Source: Bacillus cereus ATCC 14579
GTDB taxonomy: Bacteria > Bacillota > Bacilli > Bacillales > Bacillaceae_G
Assembly: GCF_000007825.1 (NCBI RefSeq)
Contig: NC_004722.1
Location: 970,501-1,034,500, forward strand
Reading direction: 5' to 3'
DNA length: 64,000 bases
The notes under the pieces are model-generated. The model saw only the letters and a program-made list of their open reading frames with translations, had not been told where the DNA came from and ran no database searches. The stretch's first letter is position 1, and each line of letters begins with the position of its first letter. A program made the translations under genes and the position numbers. This document shows, piece by piece, positions 51,441 through 59,446 of this stretch.

Positions 51441-53764
51441 GTAATAAGCTCAAAACTATCCGAATCAGCCCCAAGTACAAAAGGACTAACCTCGCCAACA
51501 CAATAAAGGTGCAATTCATGCATCGCTCGCGTACAAGCAGTGTAGAACAATCTACGAACGCTCTCATTGCTGTACACATCTTTAGAAGCATCGTAAATAA
51601 TAACGGCATCAAATTCGATACCTTTCGCTAAGTAAGCAGGGATCACGACAATGCCTTGTTCGTATTCAGCAGAGGTGCTCTTCACAAGTTTAATATCTTC
51701 AATGCTACTAAGTTCCTCATAGGCAGCGGCGCTTTCAGCTGCGGATTTACAGATGATTGCGATCGTATTGTGCTGCTCTGTTTGTAGTGCAGCAACTTTA
51801 GCAGTAATATGTTCGTGTAGTTCGTTGTGATTAGCTACTTTCGTCACTGTAGGTTTCGCGCCGTCACGTTCAAAGGCGTGAATGTTCTTCCCTTCCGGTA
51901 CGAGAGCACGTGTAAATTCAATAATCGGTTTTGTTGAGCGATAGCTACGAGTTAAGTTAATGCCGTTTGTTTCGTCTGGCCCGTATAAATTCGTAAGTGT
52001 ATCGAAATTCACCGTTTCACTCGCATGGGCAAATATCGCTTGGTTAAAGTCTCCGAGTACCGTCATTCTTGCAGCAGGGAAGAGACGTTTTAAAAACTCG
52101 AACTGGAACGGAGAGTAATCTTGCGCTTCATCTACGAGTACGTGTTTAATCGATCTGTTCGTTTGGAAGCCTTCAATTAATTCTTTTAAAAGTAAAAATG
52201 GAGTCGCATCCTCGTAATATAGCTTTCCTTCATCAAGCATGTTTACTGTTAATGAGCAAATGTCATCCCACTCTTTCGGTTTTTCCCCAGGAACCCATGA
52301 TGCATCTGTGAAGAGCTGTTTATATATGCCTGTGAAATTGATGAAACGCAATGTTTGAACGCCTTTACGAAGCGGCTTCATTTTTTTACGGACAATCATA
52401 CGCCCAAGTACTCTTGTTTCTTTCTCAAAGTCTTGAAAGGAGTTGTCGTCAAACTCGCCTTTTTTCTGTAAATATTTATAAGCCTTTTGGTATTCATCTT
52501 TACTAAGTAATTCAATTTCCTCTTCTACCCAAGGTTTTTTCAGTTCTGCTTTTTCAAGTGCATCTATTTGCTTATTTAGCCAATCCGTTAACTTCTCAAT
52601 TCGACTATGGAAGCGGAGGGAGGAGTCAGTATTATAAAATTGCTCTGTAATTTCTTTAGCTGAGGCAATCAGTTTTCCTCTAAATTTCATTCCTCTAAAT
52701 AGCATACCTGAAGATTCAAGAGATTGTCTGTACGCTCTAATCATCTCGAAAAATTGAGTGGATGCTTTAAATCGGATGCTCGCATTTCTCGTTTTATAGG
52801 TAGGGCTATTTGTTTCAGTTAGCATATATTCTAATTGCTCATAAGGGTCTTCAACGTCAAATGACTTACTCAGTCTATGATTTAAATATTCTTGGAATGT
52901 CACTTGCTGCATATTTTCTTCACCGAGTTCAGGTAGTACGTTAGAAACGTAGCTATTGAACATAGAGTTAGGGGAGAAGAGAATAATTTGATCCGCTTTT
53001 AGCCATTCGCGATATTTATATAGTAAGTAGGCGATTCGCTGCAGGGCAGCTGACGTTTTACCACTACCAGCAGCTCCTTGCACGATAAGGAGTCGGCCTT
53101 CATCGTGACGAATAATTTCATTTTGTTCACGCTGAATTGTAGCGACGATACTTTGCATATGTTTGTTCGTACCTTTTCCGAGCGCTTGTTGCAAGATTTC
53201 ATCGCCAATTGTAAGGCTCGTATCGAACATAGAATCAATCTCGCCATTTTGAATAATGTATTGTAATTTTTTCTCCACATTGCCGTGAATTACGCCTTCT
53301 GGTGTACTGTATTCAGCCGGTCCTGGTGGATAATCGTAGTATACACTCGAAATGGGTGCGCGCCAGTCATATATAAGAAAGTTTTCTCCGCTAGCATCAG
53401 TAAGTGTAGCAACGCCAATATAAATTTGCTCTGCGCTAGGTTCGCCTTCTTCTTTGAAATCAATTCGTCCGAAATAAGGTGCTTTATGCATGCGTCTTAA
53501 TGCGGCAAGTCGATTAAAGGTGTGCTTATGGGTAATTTGTGTGACAGCTAGTGACTGAGCTTGTTGTCTTAAGTTGATAACTGTTTCAAGATAATCATCA
53601 AAAGTATCCGTGTTCACTTTCACATCATCCCAAAAGTGTTTACGAATATTGATTACTTCTGCCCGGCGTCTGCCAGTTTCGTTTTCCAGTTTATCAATTT
53701 GCTCCGTAATTGTCTCGATTACGGTATCCAATCTTTTTTGCTCTAAATCAAGTTTTTTGTTCAT
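51431..53764 (-). CDS. helD: HelD: UvrD-like RNA polymerase recycling ATPase
   Basis: A 777-residue superfamily 1 ATPase. The N-terminal coiled coil (about 1-75) reaches into RNA polymerase in known HelD structures. Walker A is VQGAAGSGKTSAALQRIAYL (about 230-250), Walker B-type DEAQDYSPFQ, then ARMTVLGDFNQAIF, SYRSTKPI and the last motif VRRLFYTACTRAMHELHLYC. HelD releases stalled RNA polymerase from nucleic acid. AAAGGAG precedes the ATG. Confidence 0.93.
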   Translation of the reverse strand: MNKKLDLEQKRLDTVIETITEQIDKLENETGRRRAEVINIRKHFWDDVKVNTDTFDDYLETVINLRQQAQSLAVTQITHKHTFNRLAALRRMHKAPYFGRIDFKEEGEPSAEQIYIGVATLTDASGENFLIYDWRAPISSVYYDYPPGPAEYSTPEGVIHGNVEKKLQYIIQNGEIDSMFDTSLTIGDEILQQALGKGTNKHMQSIVATIQREQNEIIRHDEGRLLIVQGAAGSGKTSAALQRIAYLLYKYREWLKADQIILFSPNSMFNSYVSNVLPELGEENMQQVTFQEYLNHRLSKSFDVEDPYEQLEYMLTETNSPTYKTRNASIRFKASTQFFEMIRAYRQSLESSGMLFRGMKFRGKLIASAKEITEQFYNTDSSLRFHSRIEKLTDWLNKQIDALEKAELKKPWVEEEIELLSKDEYQKAYKYLQKKGEFDDNSFQDFEKETRVLGRMIVRKKMKPLRKGVQTLRFINFTGIYKQLFTDASWVPGEKPKEWDDICSLTVNMLDEGKLYYEDATPFLLLKELIEGFQTNRSIKHVLVDEAQDYSPFQFEFLKRLFPAARMTVLGDFNQAIFAHASETVNFDTLTNLYGPDETNGINLTRSYRSTKPIIEFTRALVPEGKNIHAFERDGAKPTVTKVANHNELHEHITAKVAALQTEQHNTIAIICKSAAESAAAYEELSSIEDIKLVKSTSAEYEQGIVVIPAYLAKGIEFDAVIIYDASKDVYSNESVRRLFYTACTRAMHELHLYCVGEVSPFVLGADSDSFELITTP

Positions 53765-53799
53765 ACGGTAAGCACTCCTTTAAAAGTGAAAAATAGAGG

Positions 53800-53828
53800 T
53801 TGACTGAAGATGTGTTTTGGTGTACAAT
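53800..53828 (+). promoter_or_regulatory. Strong sigma-A promoter
   Basis: TTGACT-N17-TACAAT. It reads toward a terminator-like hairpin (53923-53957) and the gene at 54045. Confidence 0.75.
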
Positions 53829-53922
53829 TAAAATAGGGATAAATACGTTCCTTTCATTTTAGAAAACGTGTTTCCGTACTAATTTAACATAGTTTTTGAA
53901 TTTAATCAATGATAATAAGATA

Positions 53923-53957
53923 AACCTTGGTTCTGCGTGGCGTGGATCAAGGTTTTT
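53923..53957 (+). terminator. Leader terminator before the zinc-ribbon-like gene
   Basis: AACCTTGGTTC pairs with GATCAAGGTT, followed by TTTTTG. It lies about 90 bases downstream of the transcription start and 85 bases before the next start codon, so it may act as an attenuator or end a small RNA. Confidence 0.65.
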
Positions 53958-54044
53958 TTGTGTTTTTCTTTAAGGAAGAATTGCAATTTTATTGAGGAGA
54001 ATGTAAGTAAAGCAAAGAAGAAAATCAGGAATAGGGGGATACTG

Positions 54045-54290
54045 ATGCAAAAATATTTTGAGGAAGCGCATCGTTTTTGTTCTCGTAATAGAAAGCACTT
54101 AGAAAAGGATGTTATATGTGGTTGTTTCTATTGTTTAGAAATTTTTCATCCAAAAAAAATTACAGAGTGGTGGGATGATGATAACACAGCAGTTTGTCCG
54201 TATTGTGGGATTGACTCTATTATAGGGGAAAGTTCAGGATTTAGAATCACAGAAATGTTTTTAAGTGAAATGCATAAAAGATGGTTTTAG
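54045..54290 (+). CDS. Small protein with CxxC zinc-ribbon-like pairs
   Basis: An 81-residue cytosolic protein starting at 54045 behind AGGGGG; the frame is open further upstream but without ribosome site. It contains CGCFYC, then CPYCGIDSIIG, two close cysteine pairs that suit a zinc ribbon, and WWDDDNTAVCPYCG is typical of a conserved bacterial family of cytoplasmic proteins. Function unknown. The leader carries a promoter and terminator. Confidence 0.8.
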   Translation: MQKYFEEAHRFCSRNRKHLEKDVICGCFYCLEIFHPKKITEWWDDDNTAVCPYCGIDSIIGESSGFRITEMFLSEMHKRWF

Positions 54291-54335
54291 TTAAACGAAT
54301 GAAAAAATAAACTTTCGTTAACGAAGAGGATACAT

Positions 54336-54366
54336 AAAAAAGCTCGGGCCTAAGCCCAAGCTTTTT
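54336..54366. terminator. Bidirectional terminator
   Basis: AAAAAGCTCGGGC-CTAA-GCCCAAGCTTTTT, between convergent genes. Confidence 0.88.
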
Positions 54367-54372
54367 ACTTCA

Positions 54373-55233
54373 TTATTTCTTTTCTTCTTTTTTATCGTCA
54401 GCTTTTTTCTCTTCGAAAAGATCTTTTAAATCTTTATCGTCAACTTTTACGTCAGCTTTTTTGATTTCTTTCATCATAAGATCATTCATGAATGCAGCAT
54501 CTTGTGCTTTTTTCTGAACTAGATCTTTTTTGATGTCGCCTTTTACTTCATCAAATGGTTTTTGTTCTTTAATGTCTGTTACTTTAATGATGTGGTAACC
54601 GAATTGTGATTTCACAGGTTCGCTTACTTCATCTTTTTTCAGCTTGTAAGCAGCATCTTCGAATTCTTTAACCATTTTACCAGCAGTAAAGTAGCCAAGG
54701 TCTCCGCCTTTTTCTTTTGAACCAGTATCTTCAGAGTATTGTTTCGCTAACTCTTCGAAAGATTTACCTTGTCCAAGTTCTTCTTTTACCTTTTTCGCAG
54801 TAGCTTCATCTTTTACAAGAATGTGGCTTGCTTTAATTTCAGGCTTGTAGTTTTCTTTTAGTTCTTTATCAGTGATTGTTTTCTCGATAGCTTTTTCTTG
54901 AGCTAATTGAGCACGCACACCAGTTTTTATAGTTTCTTCTTTAATACCTTGTTGTTTTAATAGTGTATCGAATTGATCACCGTATTGTTTTTTCATTTCA
55001 TCGAACTTTTTGTCTACATCTTTGTCTTCAACTTTGTAGTTTTTAATAAGTACTTTTTCCATAACCATGTTGTTTAGTACTTGTTTACCAGCTTGTGTCT
55101 TCATTTGATCGTAGAATTCTTCTTTTGTAATGTCACCAGCTTTAGATGTAACAATTTTGTCTGATGATGATGTTCCACATGCTGATAATGCGATTACACT
55201 TGTTGCGGCTAAGGCAAGCATAGCTTTCTTCAT
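54373..55233 (-). CDS. prsA: Foldase PrsA (peptidyl-prolyl isomerase lipoprotein)
   Basis: A 286-residue lipoprotein. The signal peptide ends in lipobox ALSACG (Cys19). The helical chaperone part surrounds a parvulin-type isomerase domain (about 130-225: KASHILVKDEATAKKVKEEL, GGDLGYFTAGKMVKEFEDAA, VKSQFGYHIIKV). The C-terminus is Lys/Asp rich. PrsA helps secreted proteins fold at the membrane-wall interface. AGGAGTG precedes the ATG. The gene order prsA-yhaI-hpr fits Bacillus. Confidence 0.96.
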   Translation of the reverse strand: MKKAMLALAATSVIALSACGTSSSDKIVTSKAGDITKEEFYDQMKTQAGKQVLNNMVMEKVLIKNYKVEDKDVDKKFDEMKKQYGDQFDTLLKQQGIKEETIKTGVRAQLAQEKAIEKTITDKELKENYKPEIKASHILVKDEATAKKVKEELGQGKSFEELAKQYSEDTGSKEKGGDLGYFTAGKMVKEFEDAAYKLKKDEVSEPVKSQFGYHIIKVTDIKEQKPFDEVKGDIKKDLVQKKAQDAAFMNDLMMKEIKKADVKVDDKDLKDLFEEKKADDKKEEKK

Positions 55234-55553
55234 TCGATAAACACTCCTACTATTATGTATTTTTAATTTATCCTACACCAATGAATTTTGATTCATAAGA
55301 GCCCGATTAAGTCTCACTGATACTTTTGCTTTTTTATATTGGTAAAGCGCGCTTAACAGGGCTTACCGAGGCTGAGGATAAAGTTTTGATGAATGTTTTG
55401 TTCTATAGTATAAGCAATATGTACAAAATTTAATATATCATATTTCGAACCGTTTTCATATTGATAAAGAAAAATTAACCAGCACGTGTCAGATTTTGAA
55501 AGTGTGCCATATTGGGCGTATGCCGCATATACAGAATAGAGGAGGGGATGGGG
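55234..55553. other. Intergenic region between prsA and a tiny ORF
   Basis: The promoter region of prsA on the minus strand. I see no gene; an open minus-strand frame at 55353-55565 has no ribosome site and no protein-like sequence. Confidence 0.45.
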
Positions 55554-55625
55554 ATGAATTCTCAACTTATTTTATTACTTGTACTGTTTATTTTATTGGT
55601 TATTGTAGGTATAATTTGCTTATAG
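55554..55625 (+). CDS. YjcZ-like very small membrane peptide (23 aa)
   Basis: A 23-residue ORF behind GGAGGGGATG: MNSQLILLLVLFILLVIVGI, ICL. The FILLVIVG core matches the YjcZ-type small hydrophobic proteins linked to sporulation in Bacillus. A strong terminator follows directly. Confidence 0.6.
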   Translation: MNSQLILLLVLFILLVIVGIICL

Positions 55626-55631
55626 AGGAAA

Positions 55632-55663
55632 AAAGTGAGGAAGGGGCTTTCCTTCCTCACTTT
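55632..55663. terminator. Bidirectional terminator
   Basis: AAAGTGAGGAAGG and CCTTCCTCACTTT are perfectly complementary. Confidence 0.88.
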
Positions 55664-55851
55664 CCATGAAATATAATTTCTATATAACTAGAAATTAATA
55701 AAATTGTTATACATACATTAATAACCCGAAAGACACCGGGCTGGCGGCTCGCAGCTATTTGTTTTCGTTCACACAGTGTATGTGTCATGAAATTCGTGTA
55801 AAATATAACAAGAAGTGCGAATGCGACAAAAACAACTGTTATAAGTGTCAT
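55657..55851 (-). CDS. Small membrane protein (64 aa)
   Basis: A 64-residue protein with two membrane segments (LITVVFVAFALLVIFYTNFM; VFRVINVCITILLISSYIEI) and a basic loop (CERKQIAASRQPG). AAAAGGAGGT precedes the ATG on the minus strand. Its position between prsA and yhaI is where B. subtilis has the small gene yhaK, but I could not confirm similarity. Confidence 0.75.
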   Translation of the reverse strand: MTLITVVFVAFALLVIFYTNFMTHTLCERKQIAASRQPGVFRVINVCITILLISSYIEIIFHGK

Positions 55852-55966
55852 GAGGCGAGACCTCCTTTTGGCTAAAATACATATACATATATTGTATCAC
55901 ACGATATTTTGTTCGTGTTACAAAATTCAGAAATAGAAGACTTTGTGTTAGAAAGTGAGGGAGAAA

Positions 55967-56302
55967 ATGGACGTTGTTAGAAGATTAGAACAAGCTGAAT
56001 ACTATGTAGACCTACTATTTAAAATGATTGATGAAGAGAAGTGTCCATTTTATTCTTTAATCATAAAGAAAAAAGCTCGTAAAAAAGATATTGAACGTAT
56101 ACTAAATCTTTGTGAAAAACTGAACGATCAATATGTAGTGGAGAAAGCAGAAGGGCTTCTTTTGTTCGATGCGCTGTTAGATCAATTTGAAAAAGCGCTT
56201 CCACATCAGCTCGAAGTACACGAAACTGCGGAAGCGCTAGCAAAACAAGGTTTATTTAAGCCGCTTATGAATGAATTCTTAAGCATGATTGCGAAAAAAT
56301 AA
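55967..56302 (+). CDS. yhaI: YhaI-like DUF1878 protein
   Basis: A 111-residue helical protein: DVVRRLEQAEYYVDLLFKMI, KKARKKDIERILNLCEKLND, LLFDALLDQFEKALPHQLEV. This matches YhaI (DUF1878), next to hpr in Bacillus. I start at the ATG at 55967 with AGGGAG upstream; a GTG four codons earlier overlaps it. It converges with hpr, and no terminator is evident in the 5-base gap. Confidence 0.85.
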   Translation: MDVVRRLEQAEYYVDLLFKMIDEEKCPFYSLIIKKKARKKDIERILNLCEKLNDQYVVEKAEGLLLFDALLDQFEKALPHQLEVHETAEALAKQGLFKPLMNEFLSMIAKK

Positions 56303-56307
56303 ATAGA

Positions 56308-56865
56308 TTATTTCTTAACTAACTTTTGATCGGACTCTGTAAAGTTCTCTTCAATATCTTCTAATGATTTCTCAAAAATATCGATAAAGTCTTGTCCGTA
56401 AATATTACGCAGGATTGCAATCAGTTCGATATTTTCTGGGAACTTCCCATAAAAATTACGAAGTGCAAGAGCCCCATTAAACACTGAATTATTTTCAGGA
56501 TCATACTCCTCCATTAAGCGAAGTAGTAATTCTTCCCCTTTGTCTGTAATTTCAATGTACGTATTTCGTTTATCATCTTCCTTTTTTGAGAATACAAGAT
56601 AGCCGCGTTCTTCTAGCTTTTTAGAGAAGTTAAATGCCGTTGATACGTGCATAACTCCAAACTTAGCAATCTCAGAAATAGAAGCCCCTTTTAAATGATA
56701 AGCGATTGTTAAAATATGATGTTCATTAATATTTAAATCGTAAGGTTTAATCCACTGCTGCCAATCTTTCTCTACACATTTCCATAACGCTTTCGATAAT
56801 TGAGCAATGCGTTGGCTGAAAATCATCGCTTCTTTTACCGAGTAATCTTTTTCTCCACTTTTCAT
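56308..56865 (-). CDS. hpr: Transition-state regulator Hpr (ScoC)
   Basis: A 185-residue MarR-type winged-helix protein: INEHHILTIAYHLKGASISE, IAKFGVMHVSTAFNFSKKLE, ERGYLVFSKKEDDKRNTYIE. Hpr represses protease genes and sporulation functions before stationary phase. It lies near prsA and yhaH as in B. subtilis. Confidence 0.95.
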   Translation of the reverse strand: MKSGEKDYSVKEAMIFSQRIAQLSKALWKCVEKDWQQWIKPYDLNINEHHILTIAYHLKGASISEIAKFGVMHVSTAFNFSKKLEERGYLVFSKKEDDKRNTYIEITDKGEELLLRLMEEYDPENNSVFNGALALRNFYGKFPENIELIAILRNIYGQDFIDIFEKSLEDIEENFTESDQKLVKK

Positions 56866-57163
56866 TTACTCACCCACTTTAACATTCTTTTTCATTACTA
56901 TCTATTATGCCAGTAAAATAAAAATTAATAAAGTCTTTTTGTAAGAATTGTGAAAATTTTTTAACAAAATGACATTCTATACAAATCATGCATAACTATG
57001 GAAGCGTTTTATGAGTCGTGAATACATGCGTTGTCCTTACATGTTAATTGATAACATATATTGTAAATGCATAAAAACACGGCATATCTATACGATATGC
57101 CGTGTCAAGGTCAATTTATATAAAAAATATTTGTTATATGCAAAAAACTAAGCAGGAATTTGT
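56866..57163. other. Intergenic region with terminator 57077-57105
   Basis: ACACGGCATAT-N7-ATATGCCGTGT, followed on the minus strand by TTTTTATG, ends yhaH. The rest is the hpr upstream region. No gene is seen. Confidence 0.6.
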
Positions 57164-57526
57164 TTACGCTTTTTCTGGAACAGCTTCTTGCAGTTTCTCA
57201 ATTGACTTTTGGATGTCCAAAATTTCTTTCTCAATATGGCGCTTGTTTTGAGAAATATCTTGTTTCCAATTAGAAAGCGTGTCTTGCATGTCATCTTTTA
57301 GTTCTTGAAACACTTCTTTACCTTCTGAAGCAGTTTCAACAATTTGACGCTTTAATAATTTCGTATCAGCTGTAATATCAGCTAAAGTCTTTTTAATATC
57401 ATTTCCTTTTTCTTTTAACTTGCCGCGCATGTCTTTACCAGAAGAAGGAGTTGAGAAAAGAACGGCTAGTCCAGCAACTGCTCCGCCGCAAATAACACCT
57501 GTAATAAAGGATTTAGCTTTTGACAT
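57164..57526 (-). CDS. yhaH: YhaH (YtxH-domain protein)
   Basis: A 120-residue protein starting at 57526 behind AAGGAGGT. The N-terminus is a membrane segment of the YtxH type (SFITGVICGGAVAGLAVLFS, TPSSGKDMRGKLK), followed by a long charged helix that looks coiled coil (DIKKTLADITADTKLLKRQI...EKEILDIQKSIEKLQEAV). YtxH-type proteins are often stress-linked. The position beside hpr and hit matches YhaH. Confidence 0.85.
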   Translation of the reverse strand: MSKAKSFITGVICGGAVAGLAVLFSTPSSGKDMRGKLKEKGNDIKKTLADITADTKLLKRQIVETASEGKEVFQELKDDMQDTLSNWKQDISQNKRHIEKEILDIQKSIEKLQEAVPEKA

Positions 57527-57636
57527 AAAAGGAGACCTCCTTATTTTTTGTTCGTATTCATGATGTGAAAAAATATGCATATCTTTCTTATATGTGCTAT
57601 GCACAAACAATCATCCCTGAGCATTTTAGGTGAAGA

Positions 57637-57683
57637 AACAAGCCATGCGGAATTTGATGACTTCAGGGAAGTGGCTTGTTATG
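57637..57683 (-). terminator. Terminator-like hairpin after hit
   Basis: AACAAGCCA pairs with TGGCTTGTT over a long loop that also pairs partly. On the minus strand TTTCTTC follows. Weak but placed at the hit 3' end. Confidence 0.5.
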
Positions 57684-57706
57684 TATTACGCCTTCTTATA
57701 GTGTCA

Positions 57707-58141
57707 TTATTTCACACTATTTGCAATTGTACTTGCGATGTTTTGTAAATTTTCCATAGTGTATTCATTTTGGTGTGATTTCCAAACAGCACCGAAACCA
57801 TCTTTTTCACCGTAGCGTGGAATTAAATGAAGGTGGAAGTGGAACACAGTTTGTCCAGCTTTTTCACCGTTATTGTTAAGTAGGTTAAAGCCAACTGGAT
57901 TAAACTCTGTTTTAATCGCATTTGCGATTTTTGGAACGACAGAAAAAATATGTGATGCGATTTCTGGCGTTAACGCAAAAATGTCTTGTTTGTGAACTTT
58001 CGGAATAACAAGAGTATGTCCTTTTGTTACTTGACTAATATCTAAAAATGCAAGCACATGTTCATCTTCGTATACTTTTGAGCAAGGGATTTGCCCGTCA
58101 ATGATTTTACAAAAAATACAATTGTCTGCTGTATGATTCAT
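57707..58141 (-). CDS. hit: HIT-family nucleotide-binding protein Hit
   Basis: A 144-residue protein with the HIT signature FHFHLHLIPRYG and the CxxC pair in NCIFCKIIDG. I start at 58141, with AAAGGAT upstream. HIT proteins hydrolyse or bind nucleotide phosphoramidates and related compounds. It is divergent from ecsA, as in B. subtilis, but here the gap is 560 bases and holds hairpin repeats. Confidence 0.93.
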   Translation of the reverse strand: MNHTADNCIFCKIIDGQIPCSKVYEDEHVLAFLDISQVTKGHTLVIPKVHKQDIFALTPEIASHIFSVVPKIANAIKTEFNPVGFNLLNNNGEKAGQTVFHFHLHLIPRYGEKDGFGAVWKSHQNEYTMENLQNIASTIANSVK

Positions 58142-58206
58142 TGATCTCATCCTTTCAAATATCCTTAGCCGTATTTTACCATAATTACATAAGAGAACAA
58201 ACACGA

Positions 58207-58240
58207 AAAACAGGAAGCTGACTCAGCTTCCTGTTTTCTG
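58207..58240 (-). terminator. Strong hairpin between hit and the GACACC repeats
   Basis: AAAACAGGAAGCTG and CAGCTTCCTGTTTT pair perfectly. On the minus strand TTTTTCGTG follows. No known gene ends here, so it would end an RNA read from the repeat region. Confidence 0.7.
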
Positions 58241-58280
58241 AAGAGGGATTGAAAAAGCATTATCGTAATTTACGTTTCGC

Positions 58281-58507
58281 AGACACCTCATTTATTTAAG
58301 AAATGCACGGTAAATCGGCTAAAGTTTCTGCCGTAGACACCCCATTTTCAAGTGAAATGAATTGCAATCTTTTTTAAATGAAATTGTTTATTTTTTAAAA
58401 CAGTATATGCTCTTTCAGAGACACCCCGTTTCGAAAATGAAACAAATGATCTGGTTATGTGTAAATTTCATTGTCCAACTTGGACACCCCATTTCATGAT
58501 GACTTCA
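58281..58507. repeat. Four hairpin repeats with a GACACC core
   Basis: GACACCYCATTT or GACACCCCGTTTC occurs at 58282, 58336, 58420 and 58483. In copies 1-3 it is followed by a hairpin whose arms change together (CATTT/AAATG in copies 1-2; GTTTC/GAAAC in copy 3); copy 4 has CATTTCATGATG. Spacing is 54, 84 and 63 bases. There is no open frame. The paired changes suggest a structured RNA or DNA element. Confidence 0.6.
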
Positions 58508-58702
58508 CTATGTTGTTGTACTCATCAATTGGTGGTTGCTTTTTCAATGTGTTCCTTCTTCAATAATTATGATGTCCGCTTTCGGGAAAATATATGCTAA
58601 TAAATTTTAAAATTTTTTTTGAGTACATGGATACTATGTAGTACAGCATAATTTTTGGTAAGATGAATATAGAATGAATACTAATGAAGAAAGTGGTGTC
58701 GT

Positions 58703-59446
58703 ATGAGCGAGTTATTGCGTGTAGAAAATGTTACAGGAGGATATACGAAACGACCTGTATTAAAAGACGTTTCGTTCTCTGTTAATAAAGGCGAACTTGT
58801 CGGCTTAATCGGTTTAAATGGAGCTGGTAAAAGTACGACGATTAAACATATTATCGGTTTAATGGAACCGAAAAAAGGAACTGTCACAATTAATGGGAAA
58901 ACAATTCGTGATGATATGACAGCGTACCGTTCTAGCTTTTCATTTATTCCGGAAACGCCGGTATTATATGATGAATTAACGTTAGAAGAGCATTTGAAAT
59001 TAACAGCTATGGCGTATGGCGTGGATGAAAAACAATATGAAGAACGTGTAGGACAACTACTACAAGAGTTTCGTATGAAAAATCGTTTAAAATGGTTTCC
59101 ATCTCATTTCTCAAAAGGGATGAAACAAAAAGTAATGATTATGAGCGCATTTTTAGTGGAGCCATCTCTTTACATAGTAGATGAACCTTTCGTTGGATTA
59201 GACCCGTTAGCGATTCAATCCCTTCTTCAAATGATGGACCAAATGAAAAAGAGTGGTGCCGGTATTTTAATGAGCACACATATTTTAGCGACGGCAGAGC
59301 GTTATTGTGATTCGTTCATTATTCTGCATCAAGGTGAAGTAAGAGCGAAGGGAACTCTATCTGAACTGCAATCACAGTTTAATATGCCAGGTGCAACGTT
59401 AGATGATATTTACATTGCATTAACGAAGGAAGAAGATTATGAATAG
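58703..59446 (+). CDS. ecsA: EcsA: ABC transporter ATPase
   Basis: A 247-residue ABC ATPase: Walker A GLIGLNGAGKSTTIKH, signature HFSKGMKQKVMIMS, Walker B LYIVDEPFVGLDP and the H-loop MSTHILATAERY. EcsA and EcsB form a transporter needed for proper protein secretion and regulated membrane proteolysis in B. subtilis. It overlaps ecsB by eight bases. Confidence 0.96.
   Translation: MSELLRVENVTGGYTKRPVLKDVSFSVNKGELVGLIGLNGAGKSTTIKHIIGLMEPKKGTVTINGKTIRDDMTAYRSSFSFIPETPVLYDELTLEEHLKLTAMAYGVDEKQYEERVGQLLQEFRMKNRLKWFPSHFSKGMKQKVMIMSAFLVEPSLYIVDEPFVGLDPLAIQSLLQMMDQMKKSGAGILMSTHILATAERYCDSFIILHQGEVRAKGTLSELQSQFNMPGATLDDIYIALTKEEDYE

Noticed and set aside
58281..58507. CRISPR array
   Set aside because: Four repeats with similar spacing suggested one, but they are short, diverged, unequally spaced (54, 84, 63) and no cas gene is near.
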